DNA of 30,658 nucleotides from Chryseobacterium sp. GTDB lineage: Bacteria; Bacteroidota; Bacteroidia; Flavobacteriales; Weeksellaceae. The notes under the pieces are model-generated. The model did no database searches and was not told the DNA's origin. It saw only the letters and a program-made list of their open reading frames with translations. Positions 15,472-24,361 of the stretch are shown piece by piece. The position numbers and the translations under genes are program-made. How positions within the stretch are numbered: the first letter of the stretch is position 1; each line of letters opens with the position of its first letter. The DNA lies in contig QFQW01000040.1 in the NCBI GenBank assembly GCA_003248755.1, positions 1 through 30,658 on the forward strand, read 5' to 3'.

Positions 15472-16368
15472 TTATAGATGAACTTCGCCTTCCTGATGAC
15501 CTTCTGTCTCGATCTGGAACGTAGTGTGTGAAATTTTAAATTCTGTAGTTGCTTTATCGGAAAGTGTTTTTAACAAAACATTGAGATCTTCACTGTGTTC
15601 AGCTATGACATGTGAGCTCATTGCATTGAGTCCGGAGGTAAGTGACCAGACATGAAGGTCGTGTAACTTTTTTACGCCTTGAACGGATTCCAGAGACTTC
15701 CTGAGTTCTTCAATATTCACATCTTTCGGTGTTCCTTCCAGTAAAACATTAACTGCTTCTTTTAGCAATCGCCATGTTCTTGGAAAAATCAGTAGGCCTA
15801 TTGCCGCCGAAATGAGCGGATCAGCATAATACCATCCAGTTGTAAGCATTATAATTCCCGCAATCATGACTCCAACTGAAGTAAGAGCATCGGACAAAAC
15901 TTCAAAATAAGCACCTTTCATATTAAGGCTCTCATCGGAACCTTTCCTGATAATAAAAATTCCGACAATATTTACAATTAATCCTATCCCTGCAACAATC
16001 ATCATGACACCACTTTGAACCTCTGGAGGATTTTTGAACCTTTGCCATGCTTCGAATAACACATATACTGAAATACCCAGCAGGATTACTGCGTTTATAA
16101 CGGCAGCAAGGATCTCTGTTCTGTAGTAACCAAAGGTCTTTTTGGAATTGGCTTTTTTCTCTCCGATTTTGATCGCCATGTATGCCAGAAATAAACCGAC
16201 AACATCTGTCATCATATGTGCCGCATCGGCAAGTAATGCCAGACTTTTGGTGGCAAAACCGCCTATAACTTCAGCAATCATATAACTTCCACTCAGACAA
16301 AGAACAATCAATAGGCTCTTCTTGTGTTTTCCGGATGCCGAAACAGTATTTACAGTATTGTCACTCAT
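15472..16368 (-). CDS. czcD: Cation diffusion facilitator (CzcD-like)
   Basis: 298 residues, six helices and a cytoplasmic C-terminal domain (LHDLHVWSLTSGLNAMSSHV). The transport site in helix 2 has H51xxxD55 (ADAAHMMTD), as in Zn/Cd/Co CDFs. The partner motif in helix 5 reads E155xxxD159 (YFEVLSDAL), where Zn-transporting relatives usually have HxxxD; the Glu is unusual and may alter metal preference. The protein should export divalent cations from cytoplasm to periplasm in exchange for protons. It follows the bestrophin gene by 24 bases and precedes lpdA by 31. Confidence 0.9.
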   Translation of the reverse strand: MSDNTVNTVSASGKHKKSLLIVLCLSGSYMIAEVIGGFATKSLALLADAAHMMTDVVGLFLAYMAIKIGEKKANSKKTFGYYRTEILAAVINAVILLGISVYVLFEAWQRFKNPPEVQSGVMMIVAGIGLIVNIVGIFIIRKGSDESLNMKGAYFEVLSDALTSVGVMIAGIIMLTTGWYYADPLISAAIGLLIFPRTWRLLKEAVNVLLEGTPKDVNIEELRKSLESVQGVKKLHDLHVWSLTSGLNAMSSHVIAEHSEDLNVLLKTLSDKATTEFKISHTTFQIETEGHQEGEVHL

Positions 16369-16392
16369 TATTTAACTTTTTTTGATGAACCC

Positions 16393-17271
16393 CTACATCT
16401 CATAATAGGAGGTATTTTCTTTTTTATGAGGTACATTTTTTTCACCTGTCATTTGAAGAAGGTTGATTTCAATCGTCTGAGCCAATGCTGTCATGGGTGT
16501 GTCAACAGGAGTGTTCTCAAAAGGGTCCTGCATGATAATAGCTGTTTTCTCTATAGAAATAAATATAATAGGGACAATAATGGTAGTAGCTATTTCTACA
16601 GTCATTTGAGAATCTTCCAAACCAAAAGGCAATAAAAAAGCAAAAACATAAATTAATGTATGCAACAGGATACTGTAAGCTCTTGGAAACACTGTATTTT
16701 TCAATCGTTCGCATTTTCCCATACTGTCACATAATCTCATCAGCACCTCATTTAGCTGAACTTCCTTAAAATCAGAAATATGGCCTTGTGCAGCAATTTT
16801 TCTAATCTGTTCTGAATGCTTATCCAAAATTGCGTTAGGAATATTTGTTCCTGTTATGTTGTGGGTCTGCAGATAATCCTTCACTTTATCTGAAAATGTC
16901 TGTTTTCTTAATGCTTCACCTAAAGCATAAACCCATATGATCTGTCTTTCTGCAAATTCCTTATTCTCATCAGGTAGTCCAGGAACAAATTGTTTTACTA
17001 ATCTTATAAAAGATCTTGAATCATTGACAATAGCTCCCCATACGGTTCTCGCCTCCCACCATCTCTCATAGGACTGTGCTGTTCTGAATGCCAGAAGTAA
17101 GGACACTGCTGTTCCCAGCAACGCAGGGATACTTAAAGGAATAGATATTTTTTTAAATAAAGATATATCATCCAAAAAACCTATAATAAAAGCAAAAAAT
17201 ACAATTAATATAATCTGGTATTTAATCTGACGGACAAAATATCCAATCGAAATTCTTTTGTTGAGTAACAT
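16393..17271 (-). CDS. Bestrophin-family (UPF0187/YneE) channel protein
   Basis: 292 residues. The N-terminal half contains the bestrophin core SIPALLGTAVSLLLAFRTAQ, SYERWWEARTVWGAIVND and SRSFIRL. Further helices occur near 200-240, followed by MTVEIATTIIVPIIFISIEK and a region with DPFENTPVDTPM that matches the bestrophin DPF region. Bacterial bestrophins form pentameric ion channels in the inner membrane, selective for anions or, in characterised bacterial cases, sodium. The gene sits 31 bases after the ICMT-like gene. Its purpose in a metal island is unknown; balancing charge during cation efflux is one possibility. Confidence 0.88.
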   Translation of the reverse strand: MLLNKRISIGYFVRQIKYQIILIVFFAFIIGFLDDISLFKKISIPLSIPALLGTAVSLLLAFRTAQSYERWWEARTVWGAIVNDSRSFIRLVKQFVPGLPDENKEFAERQIIWVYALGEALRKQTFSDKVKDYLQTHNITGTNIPNAILDKHSEQIRKIAAQGHISDFKEVQLNEVLMRLCDSMGKCERLKNTVFPRAYSILLHTLIYVFAFLLPFGLEDSQMTVEIATTIIVPIIFISIEKTAIIMQDPFENTPVDTPMTALAQTIEINLLQMTGEKNVPHKKENTSYYEM

Positions 17272-17302
17272 CGCTTTTTGTTTTTGATATTTATAATTTT
17301 TT

Positions 17303-18043
17303 CTACCTGTTATTTTCGAGGGAGAATACTTTTTTTCTTTTTATTATTTTCAGAACCACATATAACAGCATTGTTGCGATGCAGCCTGCAATAAAAACAT
17401 TATTAAAATGAAGGTGATTATTCATAAGCTCAGCTGTAAGATCAAAGACTGTAAAAATCAGGAAGATGGCAAAAAGTCCGTTTTTTTCTTTAAGTAAAAC
17501 TTTCCTGATACTGAATCTCAATTGATTACTTTTGAATAATGAAAAATTGGGTATAAATGGAGGTACTTTTTCAGTCCATCTGATATAATAATCACCAAAT
17601 TTTCTTTCAAGAAATTGTTCCTCAGCAAATACGATTCTTTCATAATAGATCCAATAGGAAAGGATGAATGAAACGATAAACCATACGTTTTCAGTAAACA
17701 AAGCCAAACCAAGCCACATAAAGAAATTTCCCAGGTACAGTGGATTTCTGACAATACTGTAAATACCTGTTGTATTTAATTCATCAGCCACCTGACCCGC
17801 TTTTGTATTTCTGCCTGATGTGTTTTTTGGAGTAAAGCCAACTGTGTAAATTCTTATACCTAATCCGAATATACTGACAAGAAGGCAAATTATTTCATAA
17901 TAAAGATTACATTCAGAAACGCTTCTGTTCCAGTTGGTCTCAATAAAAACTGCTAAACCAATGAAAATAACAATAAGTGGTAAAAAACTCCTGTATCTGA
18001 ATAGCCAGTTTCCTTGTGTTTCTAATTCTTGTCTTAAAGCCAT
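17303..18043 (-). CDS. ICMT/PEMT-like membrane methyltransferase
   Basis: 246 residues from MALRQELETQGNWLFRYRSF at 18043; two upstream in-frame codons allow a start at 18052. Several membrane helices surround the conserved block GIYSIVRNPLYLGNFFMWLG (about 111-130) and the C-terminal block YYERIVFAEEQFLERKFGDYY. This is the isoprenylcysteine carboxyl methyltransferase/phospholipid methyltransferase pattern, in which these residues bind S-adenosylmethionine and substrate. Such genes are common beside bacterial czcD and RND genes, but the substrate is unknown. It follows the czcB terminator closely, so it begins a second transcript or is reached by read-through. Confidence 0.82.
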   Translation of the reverse strand: MALRQELETQGNWLFRYRSFLPLIVIFIGLAVFIETNWNRSVSECNLYYEIICLLVSIFGLGIRIYTVGFTPKNTSGRNTKAGQVADELNTTGIYSIVRNPLYLGNFFMWLGLALFTENVWFIVSFILSYWIYYERIVFAEEQFLERKFGDYYIRWTEKVPPFIPNFSLFKSNQLRFSIRKVLLKEKNGLFAIFLIFTVFDLTAELMNNHLHFNNVFIAGCIATMLLYVVLKIIKRKKVFSLENNR

Positions 18044-18063
18044 AATAATCAATATTTAAAAAT

Positions 18064-18097
18064 AAGAGTGAAATACCTTCCGGTTAATTTCACTCTT
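18064..18097 (-). terminator. Rho-independent terminator after czcB
   Basis: On the minus strand the perfect 11-bp stem AAGAGTGAAAT / ATTTCACTCTT (18087-18097 with 18064-18074) encloses a 12-base loop and is followed by ATTTTT. It lies between the czcB stop (18106) and the ICMT-like gene (18043) and would end the RND efflux transcript. The plus strand also has a T-run after the stem, so it could work both ways. Confidence 0.75.
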
Positions 18098-18105
18098 TTT
18101 GTTAA

Positions 18106-19425
18106 TTAATGCCCGTGATCTCCAGCGTTCGATAATTTAGCATTCACGAAGAAAGCTCCCTTAACTACAATCTTTGCATCTTTGGGAATTTCAGTAACAG
18201 GAGTAATAGCGGTATAGCCCATTTCTGATGAACCTTTAGCCACTTCAACTTTTTCAAAATTCATTTTCTTTCCCTGTTCTTTTGCATGATTTCCAGCTTC
18301 CTGCTCATTTTTATGACCGTGTTCAGCTTCCCCTTCATCATGTCCATGTCCGTGATCATCATCTGCCTTTTCTATAGCTTCATGCTCCTCAGCTTTTTTG
18401 TCTGTCTGTACAAATACATAAAATTTACCGTCAGCCTCTACAATTGCTTCATCAGGAACAGCAGGTGTTGTTGCACTCTCAAGATTAATTACACCTGTGA
18501 TGTTCATTCCGTCGATCAATCCCACTTTATTTCCTGTTACATTGGCATGAACAGAAATGGTCTTGCTTTCATTTTCAAAAGAAGAACCTATACTGTAGAC
18601 AGTAGCATTATAAAAAACCTCAGGGTTATTTGTAAGTTTAAACTGTACATTCTGTCCTACCTTCATTTTAGGTAAGTCTCTTTCGAAAACCTGAAGATCC
18701 AGGTGAATTGAACTGTTATCAATCATTTCCAGAACAGGAGATGAAACATCTACATAGCTTCCTATCTGGGCGTTGATATTACTAATTACACCACTGATAG
18801 GAGCAGTAATAACCAATCCTGAACGTAGGTTTCCATTAGTTACTCTTCCCGGGCTTATACCCATCAGCTGAAGCTGTCTCTGTAAAGATGCTCTTTGTGT
18901 TCTCAGGCTTTTCAGTTCTGCATCAGAACTCTGAAGATTCTTTTTTGCTCCTGCATCATTGTCAAATAGCTCTTTCTGTCTTCTGAATTCCTGTTCCGCA
19001 AAAGATATTCTACTGTTTATGGTGAGATATTGTTCCTGCAGCTGAATGTATTCTGGATTACTGATACTTGCCAAGACCTGACCTTTTCTTACGTAATCAC
19101 CAATCTGAAAATTAATGGTTTTAATAACACCCCCATATAATGAGGTAACCATTGCTTTTTTGTCATTGGGAACCCTCAACAATCCGTTGGCTTTTATGGT
19201 TGAGGTAAGATCCTTCATTTCTACCTGTCCCAATAAGACTCCTACAGATTTCATCTGTTCTTCTGTAAGTTCAGCAATAGTTTTCGGTACTTCTTCGTGA
19301 GCACCCTCTTCAGCTTGTTCTGTTTTGGGTTTTTCGGTTGTTGCTTCCGCTGTATCTTTCTTTCCGCAACTAATGGCAAAAAGTGAAATTAAAGCTAGAG
19401 ATACAATACTATATTTGATTTTCAT
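18106..19425 (-). CDS. czcB: RND periplasmic adaptor lipoprotein (CzcB/CusB type)
   Basis: 439 residues. A lipoprotein signal ends in LFAISC, with the acylated Cys at 20. A membrane-fusion-protein core follows: a lipoyl/barrel-sandwich half (VTSLYGGVIKTINFQIGDYV, RKGQVLASI), an alpha-helical hairpin (QEQYLTINSRISFAEQEFRR...), the second half (ITAPISGVISNINAQIGSYV) and beta-barrel domains. Near the C-terminus (about 350-385) is a His/Glu-rich segment (DDDHGHGHDEGEAEHGHK), and the protein ends in NAGDHGH, suggesting periplasmic capture of Zn/Co/Cd. It bridges the inner-membrane pump and outer-membrane channel encoded just upstream, 71 bases away. Confidence 0.92.
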   Translation of the reverse strand: MKIKYSIVSLALISLFAISCGKKDTAEATTEKPKTEQAEEGAHEEVPKTIAELTEEQMKSVGVLLGQVEMKDLTSTIKANGLLRVPNDKKAMVTSLYGGVIKTINFQIGDYVRKGQVLASISNPEYIQLQEQYLTINSRISFAEQEFRRQKELFDNDAGAKKNLQSSDAELKSLRTQRASLQRQLQLMGISPGRVTNGNLRSGLVITAPISGVISNINAQIGSYVDVSSPVLEMIDNSSIHLDLQVFERDLPKMKVGQNVQFKLTNNPEVFYNATVYSIGSSFENESKTISVHANVTGNKVGLIDGMNITGVINLESATTPAVPDEAIVEADGKFYVFVQTDKKAEEHEAIEKADDDHGHGHDEGEAEHGHKNEQEAGNHAKEQGKKMNFEKVEVAKGSSEMGYTAITPVTEIPKDAKIVVKGAFFVNAKLSNAGDHGH

Positions 19426-19454
19426 CTTTATAAATTTATTTGTCAGATAAAGTA

Positions 19455-19487
19455 CCTGTAATACCGATTTATTAATAGCATTACAGG
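19455..19487. repeat. Intergenic hairpin between czcA–czcC and czcB
   Basis: CCTGTAAT (19455-19462) and ATTACAGG (19480-19487) form a perfect 8-bp stem with a 17-base loop, inside the 71-base gap of the operon. There is no long T-tract, so it looks more like an mRNA-processing or stability element than a terminator. Confidence 0.4.
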
Positions 19488-19496
19488 CATTTCATT

Positions 19497-22400
19497 TTAT
19501 TGATTGATTATTGAATTAATGATAATGACAGATTCATTGACCTGCTGAATGGATTGCAGATATTTCAATTGAATATTGGTCGAAGTCTGCAAAGCAAAAA
19601 GATATTCCACATATGAGATTTCCCCTGTTTTATATCCCAACTGTCCTGCTTTCGTAATCTTCTCAGCATTTGGAATAGCCTGATTGACATAGTAATCATA
19701 CTGTTTTACATTTTGCTGATACTGATTTAAAGCGTTTTCCAACTGTGCTTCCAATTGTTTTTGCTGATACTTAGCATTGGACTCCGCCATTTGTTTTTGA
19801 TAATCCAATGAACGAATTCTCGCCTTTGTTGCACCAAAAGTCAAAGGAATTGAAACGCCTATTGTCGCAGAATGAAATCTGTTTCCACTATTAAAATACT
19901 GATCCATCCCATTTACAGTCTGAAAACCAACCAGTGACTGATTCGTATAACCTATTGTGAAATCTGGTAAACCTAGGGACTTTTCAACCTTTTTGTTTTT
20001 CTCAGCGATCTCCATATCCTGATAAAAAGCCCTTACCGTAGGATGTCTTGCAACAACAGTGCTGTCCAGAACATAATCCGCTTTCAGAGGATGATAGTTC
20101 TCATCATATAATATGGTAAAATCCTCAGAGGTATTTAAAAGTGCTTTCAGGTTTTTGTACGCATTAAGTAAGTACACCCAATTTTGTTTGAGCAACAGAT
20201 TAATTTCTCCTTTCTGCGTCTCAGCCGTATTAATCTCAATTTTTTTGACATCTCCTGCTTTAAATCTAACTGTTGCAATTCTAATAAAATCGGTATATAA
20301 GCTATCCAAATTCTGCAACTTTGTTTGATTATACTGCAGATACTCTATCTGATAATAATATGTTCTAACCTGTTTAGCCAGCTCGTTTGCAGAAACCTCC
20401 TTACTGATCTGTTTACCTTTCACCTGCTCATTAATAAGATCTCTTTTTGCCTTAAATAAACTTGGGAATGGAATTGTCTGGGAAATGGAGAACATTTGAT
20501 CAAACTTTTTCGAGTTATACTGTCCTAATTGCATATCTGCATTCATTTTAGGAAGTTCTTTAGCTGTAGGCAATAATGCTTCCGTGGCTTTGATATCCAG
20601 ATCTTTCGACTTCATCAGATTATTGTTGGTTAGCGCCATCTTGGTAGCTTCCTCAAGACTCAAAGGATTACCTTGTTGTGCTTTAAAAGTCTGACCTAAA
20701 AAAAGAAATCCTAAAACAACAATTGTTGTAACAGATTTACTGCCTATTTTTTTAAAATTGATTTTAGTATTAAAAATAATGTAGAGCATAGGCAATACAA
20801 ACAAAGTAAGGAATGTAGCCGTAACCAAACCTCCGATAACAACTGTTGCCAGTGGTTTCTGAACTTCTGCTCCTGCTCCCGTAGAAATTGCCATTGGTAA
20901 AAATCCTAAAGAAGCTACAGTTGCCGTCATCAAAACAGGTCTTAATCTCGTTTTTGTACCTTCCATTACGCGCTTTAGAATATCGGTCTCGCCTTCTTTT
21001 TCCAATTGGTTGAAAGTGCCTATCAAAACAATTCCGTTCAAAACCGCAACTCCAAACAAAGCAATAAATCCAATTCCTGCACTGATACTGAATGGCATAT
21101 CTCTTAATAGTAAAGCGAAGACACCACCAATAGCACTCATTGGAATAGCTGTAAAAATCAATGCTGCCTGTTTAAAGGAATGGAATGTGAAATATAAAAG
21201 CATAAAGATCAGTAGCAACGACACAGGAACAGCAATCATCAACCTTGCGCTCGCAGCCTTTAGATTTTCAAACTGACCACCATAGGTGAAATAATATCCC
21301 GACGGAAGCTTAACCTGTTGATCCAGCTTTTTCTGAATATCTTCCACAACGCTTTCAACGTCTCTCCCTTTTACATTAAAACCAATAACAATTCTTCTCT
21401 TTCCTGCTTCACGGCTAATCTGTGCAGGACCCAGCTTATAACTGATGTTGGCTACCTGAGAAAGCGGAACCTGCGCACCTGAATTGGTAGAAATCATCAG
21501 ATTATTAACATCATCAATATTGGTTCTGTTTAGACTATCCAATCGAACAACGAGATCAAATCTTCTTTCATTTTCAAAAACCTGTCCTGCTGCCTGTCCT
21601 GCAAATGCAGTACTTACAGCACTGTTAACATCCTGAATATTCAGTCCGTAGTTGGCCATTCTTGTCCTGTCGTATTCCACATTAATCTGTGGAAGCCCAC
21701 TAACACGTTCTATCTGTGGTGAAGTTGATCCCTGAACCGATTGAATAACTTTTGCTGTTTTATCTGCATAAATTGCCAATGAATCTAAGTTTTCACCGAA
21801 TATTTTCACCGCAACGTCCTGTCTTATACCTGTCATTAATTCATTAAAACGCATCTGGATCGGTTGATTCTTTTCAAAGAAAACTCCTGGAATCGTCTCC
21901 AGTTTTTCAGAAATTTCATCAGCTAATTCTTCATATGTTTTTTTTGTCTTCCATTCATCCTGTGGCTTTAATACAACGATCATATCTGTAGCTTCCGGTG
22001 GCATCGGATCAGTCGGGACTTCGGCAGCACCTGTTTTTCCAACCACCATTTTTACCTCATCGAATTGTTTGATAATTCTTGAAGCCTGCATTGAAGTCTC
22101 GATACTTTGGCTTAACGAGCTTCCCTGTGGTAAAATACAGTGAAAAGCAAAATCTCCTTCCTGTAATTGAGGAATAAATTCTCCACCCATTCTGCCAAAA
22201 ATCAAAACTGCAACAGCAAATATGGCAACTGTTACTCCTACAAGCCAATATTTAATTTTTAATGCTTTTTCAAGCATAGGCTGATAAATCTTCTGAAGCC
22301 TGTTCATCATCTTATCTGAGAATGTTTCTTTATGAGAAGGTTTTTTTGATAAGATCAAGGCACTCATCATCGGAATATAGGTCAATGACAAAATCAATGC

Positions 22401-23861
22401 TCCCAAAATCGCAAAACCGACTGTCTTCGCCATTGGCGTGAACATTTTCCCTTCAACACCAACCAAAGTTAGGATTGGAATATAGACAATAAGAATAATA
22501 ATTTCACCGAAAGCGGCACTACTTCTGATTTTTGAGGCAGAAAGAAAGACTTCTTCATCCATTTCATTCTGAGTCATCACCTTCTTGCTTTTTCTCATTC
22601 CAAGGTGGTGGAGTGTTGCTTCGACTATTATTACTGCGCCATCTACGATTAAACCGAAATCGATTGCTCCTAAACTCATCAAGTTGGCACTAACTCCGAA
22701 AACATTCATCATTCCTAAAGCGAATAGCAATGATAGAGGAATTGCTGATGCTACAATCAAACCCGCTCTTAAATTTCCAAGGAAGAGAACAAGCACGAAA
22801 ATAACAATTAATGCTCCTTCAATTAAGTTTTTCTCCACGGTACTGATTGCTCTTCCCACCAAATCTGTTCTATCCAAAAATGGTTCTATTACAACATCTG
22901 CAGGCAAAGATTTTTGAATGGTTGGGATCTTATCTTTGATAAGCGTTACAACTTCATTACTATTTGCTCCTTTCAGCATCATCACAACACCTCCAACCGC
23001 ATCAATTTCTCCGTTGTATGTCAAAGCTCCGTAACGGACAGCGTGACCAAGACCAACATTCGCTACATCTTTTATAAAAATAGGAACGCTTCCTGTTTCG
23101 TTTTTAACTGCGATATTTTTCACATCTTCGATAGAAGTGACAATACCGATTCCACGAATGAAGTAAGCATTTGGTTTTTTATCAATATAAGCTCCACCAG
23201 TATTCTGATTGTTTTTTTCTAAGGCAGTAAAAATATCGGTAATACTAATTCCCATTGCTTTTAGGCGGTTGGGGTCTACAGCAACTTCATATTGTTTCAA
23301 CTCTCCACCGAAACTATTGATCTCTGCGACTCCGGGAGTTCCGTTAAGTTGCCTGCGGACAATCCAGTCCTGCATTGTTCTTAAATCTTTACTGTTGTAT
23401 TTTTTCTCACTTCCTTTTTTGGGATGGAGAATATATTGGTAAACTTCACCTAGGCCTGTACTCACAGGAGCCATCTCAGGAGTCCCTACTCCCTTTGGGA
23501 TTTCTTCTGCAGCCTGTTTCAGCTGCTCACTAATAAGTTGACGGGCAAAATAAACATCAACATCTTCCTTGAAAACAACTGTAATTACTGACAGCCCGAA
23601 CCGGGAGATACTTCTTGTTTCTTCGATATTTGGAACATTGGCAATACTTTGTTCGATAGGAAATGTGACTAATTGCTCAACCTCTTGTCCTGCAAGTGTT
23701 GGACAGACGGTAATAATCTGTACTTGATTATTTGTGATATCAGGTACTGCATCAATAGGTAGTTTGGTGGCACTCCACGTACCCCAAATGACTAGCATCA
23801 AAGTCATCAATCCGATAATGATTTTATTCTTGATACTAAATCGTATGATATTATCTAACAT
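19497..23861 (-). CDS. czcA: CzcA-type HME-RND pump fused to a TolC-like outer membrane channel
   Basis: 1454 residues. Residues 1 to about 1035 are a complete heavy-metal RND transporter, starting MLDNIIRFSIKNKIIIGLMT. The proton-relay helix reads DFGLIVDGAVIIVE from 401, the form associated with divalent-cation (Zn/Co/Cd) pumps rather than Cu/Ag ones. A hydrophobic segment at about 1042-1062 (TTIVVLGFLFLGQTFKAQ) resembles a signal peptide ending in Bacteroidota-style AQ. It is followed by an outer-membrane efflux protein domain (LSLEEATKMALTNNNL to the end, with long coiled helices). CzcA and CzcC are therefore joined in one frame with no stop. Annotated Bacteroidota CzcA/CusA proteins of this length exist, so it is a natural fusion. 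The joined chain may be cut at the internal signal-like segment to free the channel. Confidence 0.92.
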   Translation of the reverse strand: MLDNIIRFSIKNKIIIGLMTLMLVIWGTWSATKLPIDAVPDITNNQVQIITVCPTLAGQEVEQLVTFPIEQSIANVPNIEETRSISRFGLSVITVVFKEDVDVYFARQLISEQLKQAAEEIPKGVGTPEMAPVSTGLGEVYQYILHPKKGSEKKYNSKDLRTMQDWIVRRQLNGTPGVAEINSFGGELKQYEVAVDPNRLKAMGISITDIFTALEKNNQNTGGAYIDKKPNAYFIRGIGIVTSIEDVKNIAVKNETGSVPIFIKDVANVGLGHAVRYGALTYNGEIDAVGGVVMMLKGANSNEVVTLIKDKIPTIQKSLPADVVIEPFLDRTDLVGRAISTVEKNLIEGALIVIFVLVLFLGNLRAGLIVASAIPLSLLFALGMMNVFGVSANLMSLGAIDFGLIVDGAVIIVEATLHHLGMRKSKKVMTQNEMDEEVFLSASKIRSSAAFGEIIILIVYIPILTLVGVEGKMFTPMAKTVGFAILGALILSLTYIPMMSALILSKKPSHKETFSDKMMNRLQKIYQPMLEKALKIKYWLVGVTVAIFAVAVLIFGRMGGEFIPQLQEGDFAFHCILPQGSSLSQSIETSMQASRIIKQFDEVKMVVGKTGAAEVPTDPMPPEATDMIVVLKPQDEWKTKKTYEELADEISEKLETIPGVFFEKNQPIQMRFNELMTGIRQDVAVKIFGENLDSLAIYADKTAKVIQSVQGSTSPQIERVSGLPQINVEYDRTRMANYGLNIQDVNSAVSTAFAGQAAGQVFENERRFDLVVRLDSLNRTNIDDVNNLMISTNSGAQVPLSQVANISYKLGPAQISREAGKRRIVIGFNVKGRDVESVVEDIQKKLDQQVKLPSGYYFTYGGQFENLKAASARLMIAVPVSLLLIFMLLYFTFHSFKQAALIFTAIPMSAIGGVFALLLRDMPFSISAGIGFIALFGVAVLNGIVLIGTFNQLEKEGETDILKRVMEGTKTRLRPVLMTATVASLGFLPMAISTGAGAEVQKPLATVVIGGLVTATFLTLFVLPMLYIIFNTKINFKKIGSKSVTTIVVLGFLFLGQTFKAQQGNPLSLEEATKMALTNNNLMKSKDLDIKATEALLPTAKELPKMNADMQLGQYNSKKFDQMFSISQTIPFPSLFKAKRDLINEQVKGKQISKEVSANELAKQVRTYYYQIEYLQYNQTKLQNLDSLYTDFIRIATVRFKAGDVKKIEINTAETQKGEINLLLKQNWVYLLNAYKNLKALLNTSEDFTILYDENYHPLKADYVLDSTVVARHPTVRAFYQDMEIAEKNKKVEKSLGLPDFTIGYTNQSLVGFQTVNGMDQYFNSGNRFHSATIGVSIPLTFGATKARIRSLDYQKQMAESNAKYQQKQLEAQLENALNQYQQNVKQYDYYVNQAIPNAEKITKAGQLGYKTGEISYVEYLFALQTSTNIQLKYLQSIQQVNESVIIINSIINQ

Positions 23862-23936
23862 TGGATTTAAATTTTATTGAATGTCGAGCTCATTTCATCA
23901 AAAAAAAAGGATGAATTATGAACGACAAAGATGAGC

Positions 23937-23969
23937 GGAAACACGATGCAATGATATTGCAAAGTTTCC
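23937..23969. repeat. Two-step hairpin in the 155-base gap before czcA
   Basis: The outer pair GGAAAC (23937-23942) / GTTTCC (23964-23969) and inner pair TGCAAT (23947-23952) / ATTGCA (23956-23961) nest around a 3-base loop. The gap (23862-24016) holds no convincing gene. The structure would sit in the leader of czcA mRNA between DUF6660 and the pump gene and may tune expression or processing. Confidence 0.4.
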
Positions 23970-24016
23970 ACGACAAAATGATGAAAGACACACGTCTTAC
24001 ATTAAATCAATAAAAA

Positions 24017-24349
24017 TTAAATTTTAGGGGGTTGCCAAATCTGGTCATACACCAAATGAGCAAAATCATTTTTTTGAAAATGAATTTTTTTTGAGAAATA
24101 TTCGGTTACCTTTTGTGATAAAGGCATTAAAGGCTCTATTTTAGAAGATGCTACTGTTATCTGACAACAGTTACAAGTACATAATGGAGAACAAATATCT
24201 CCTTTGTCTTTAGAATGAGAATCTTCAGAATTGCTGATAGTACTGTAAGAATCTTTAGAATTATTTGGAGACTGCGCATGGATATCATTACAAGGCACTA
24301 CGGCAAGCACCATGAAATAAATAATTAAAAAGAACTTAACTAATCTCAC
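24017..24349 (-). CDS. DUF6660-like secreted cysteine-rich small protein
   Basis: 110 residues with a signal peptide (MRLVKFFLIIYFMVLAVVPC, cleaved near IHAQ). A Ser/Asp-rich stretch and a Cys cluster follow (DICSPLCTCNCCQI, about 50-64); the C-terminal motif is IWQPPK. The pattern of a Cys-rich CSPxCxCxxC centre and a final IWQPPK matches the Bacteroidota family DUF6660 as I remember it, usually encoded upstream of cus/czc efflux genes. It is first in the RND operon. The exported Cys cluster suggests a periplasmic metal sensor or carrier, but no function is established. A -7 box four bases before the ATG implies a leaderless transcript. Confidence 0.75.
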   Translation of the reverse strand: MRLVKFFLIIYFMVLAVVPCNDIHAQSPNNSKDSYSTISNSEDSHSKDKGDICSPLCTCNCCQITVASSKIEPLMPLSQKVTEYFSKKIHFQKNDFAHLVYDQIWQPPKI

Positions 24350-24353
24350 TTTA

Positions 24354-24361
24354 CAAATATA
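24354..24361 (-). promoter_or_regulatory. -7 promoter box of the czc efflux operon
   Basis: The minus strand reads TATATTTG, a perfect TAnnTTTG box, ending four bases before the ATG at 24349. No good -33 TTG at the usual 19-21 base distance is evident. The rest of the 273-base gap up to 24622 is AT-rich, and I see no gene in it. Confidence 0.5.

Noticed and set aside
23918..24013. 31-residue plus-strand frame in the gap upstream of czcA
   Set aside because: Very short, opposite to all neighbours, overlaps the hairpin, and has no recognisable features.
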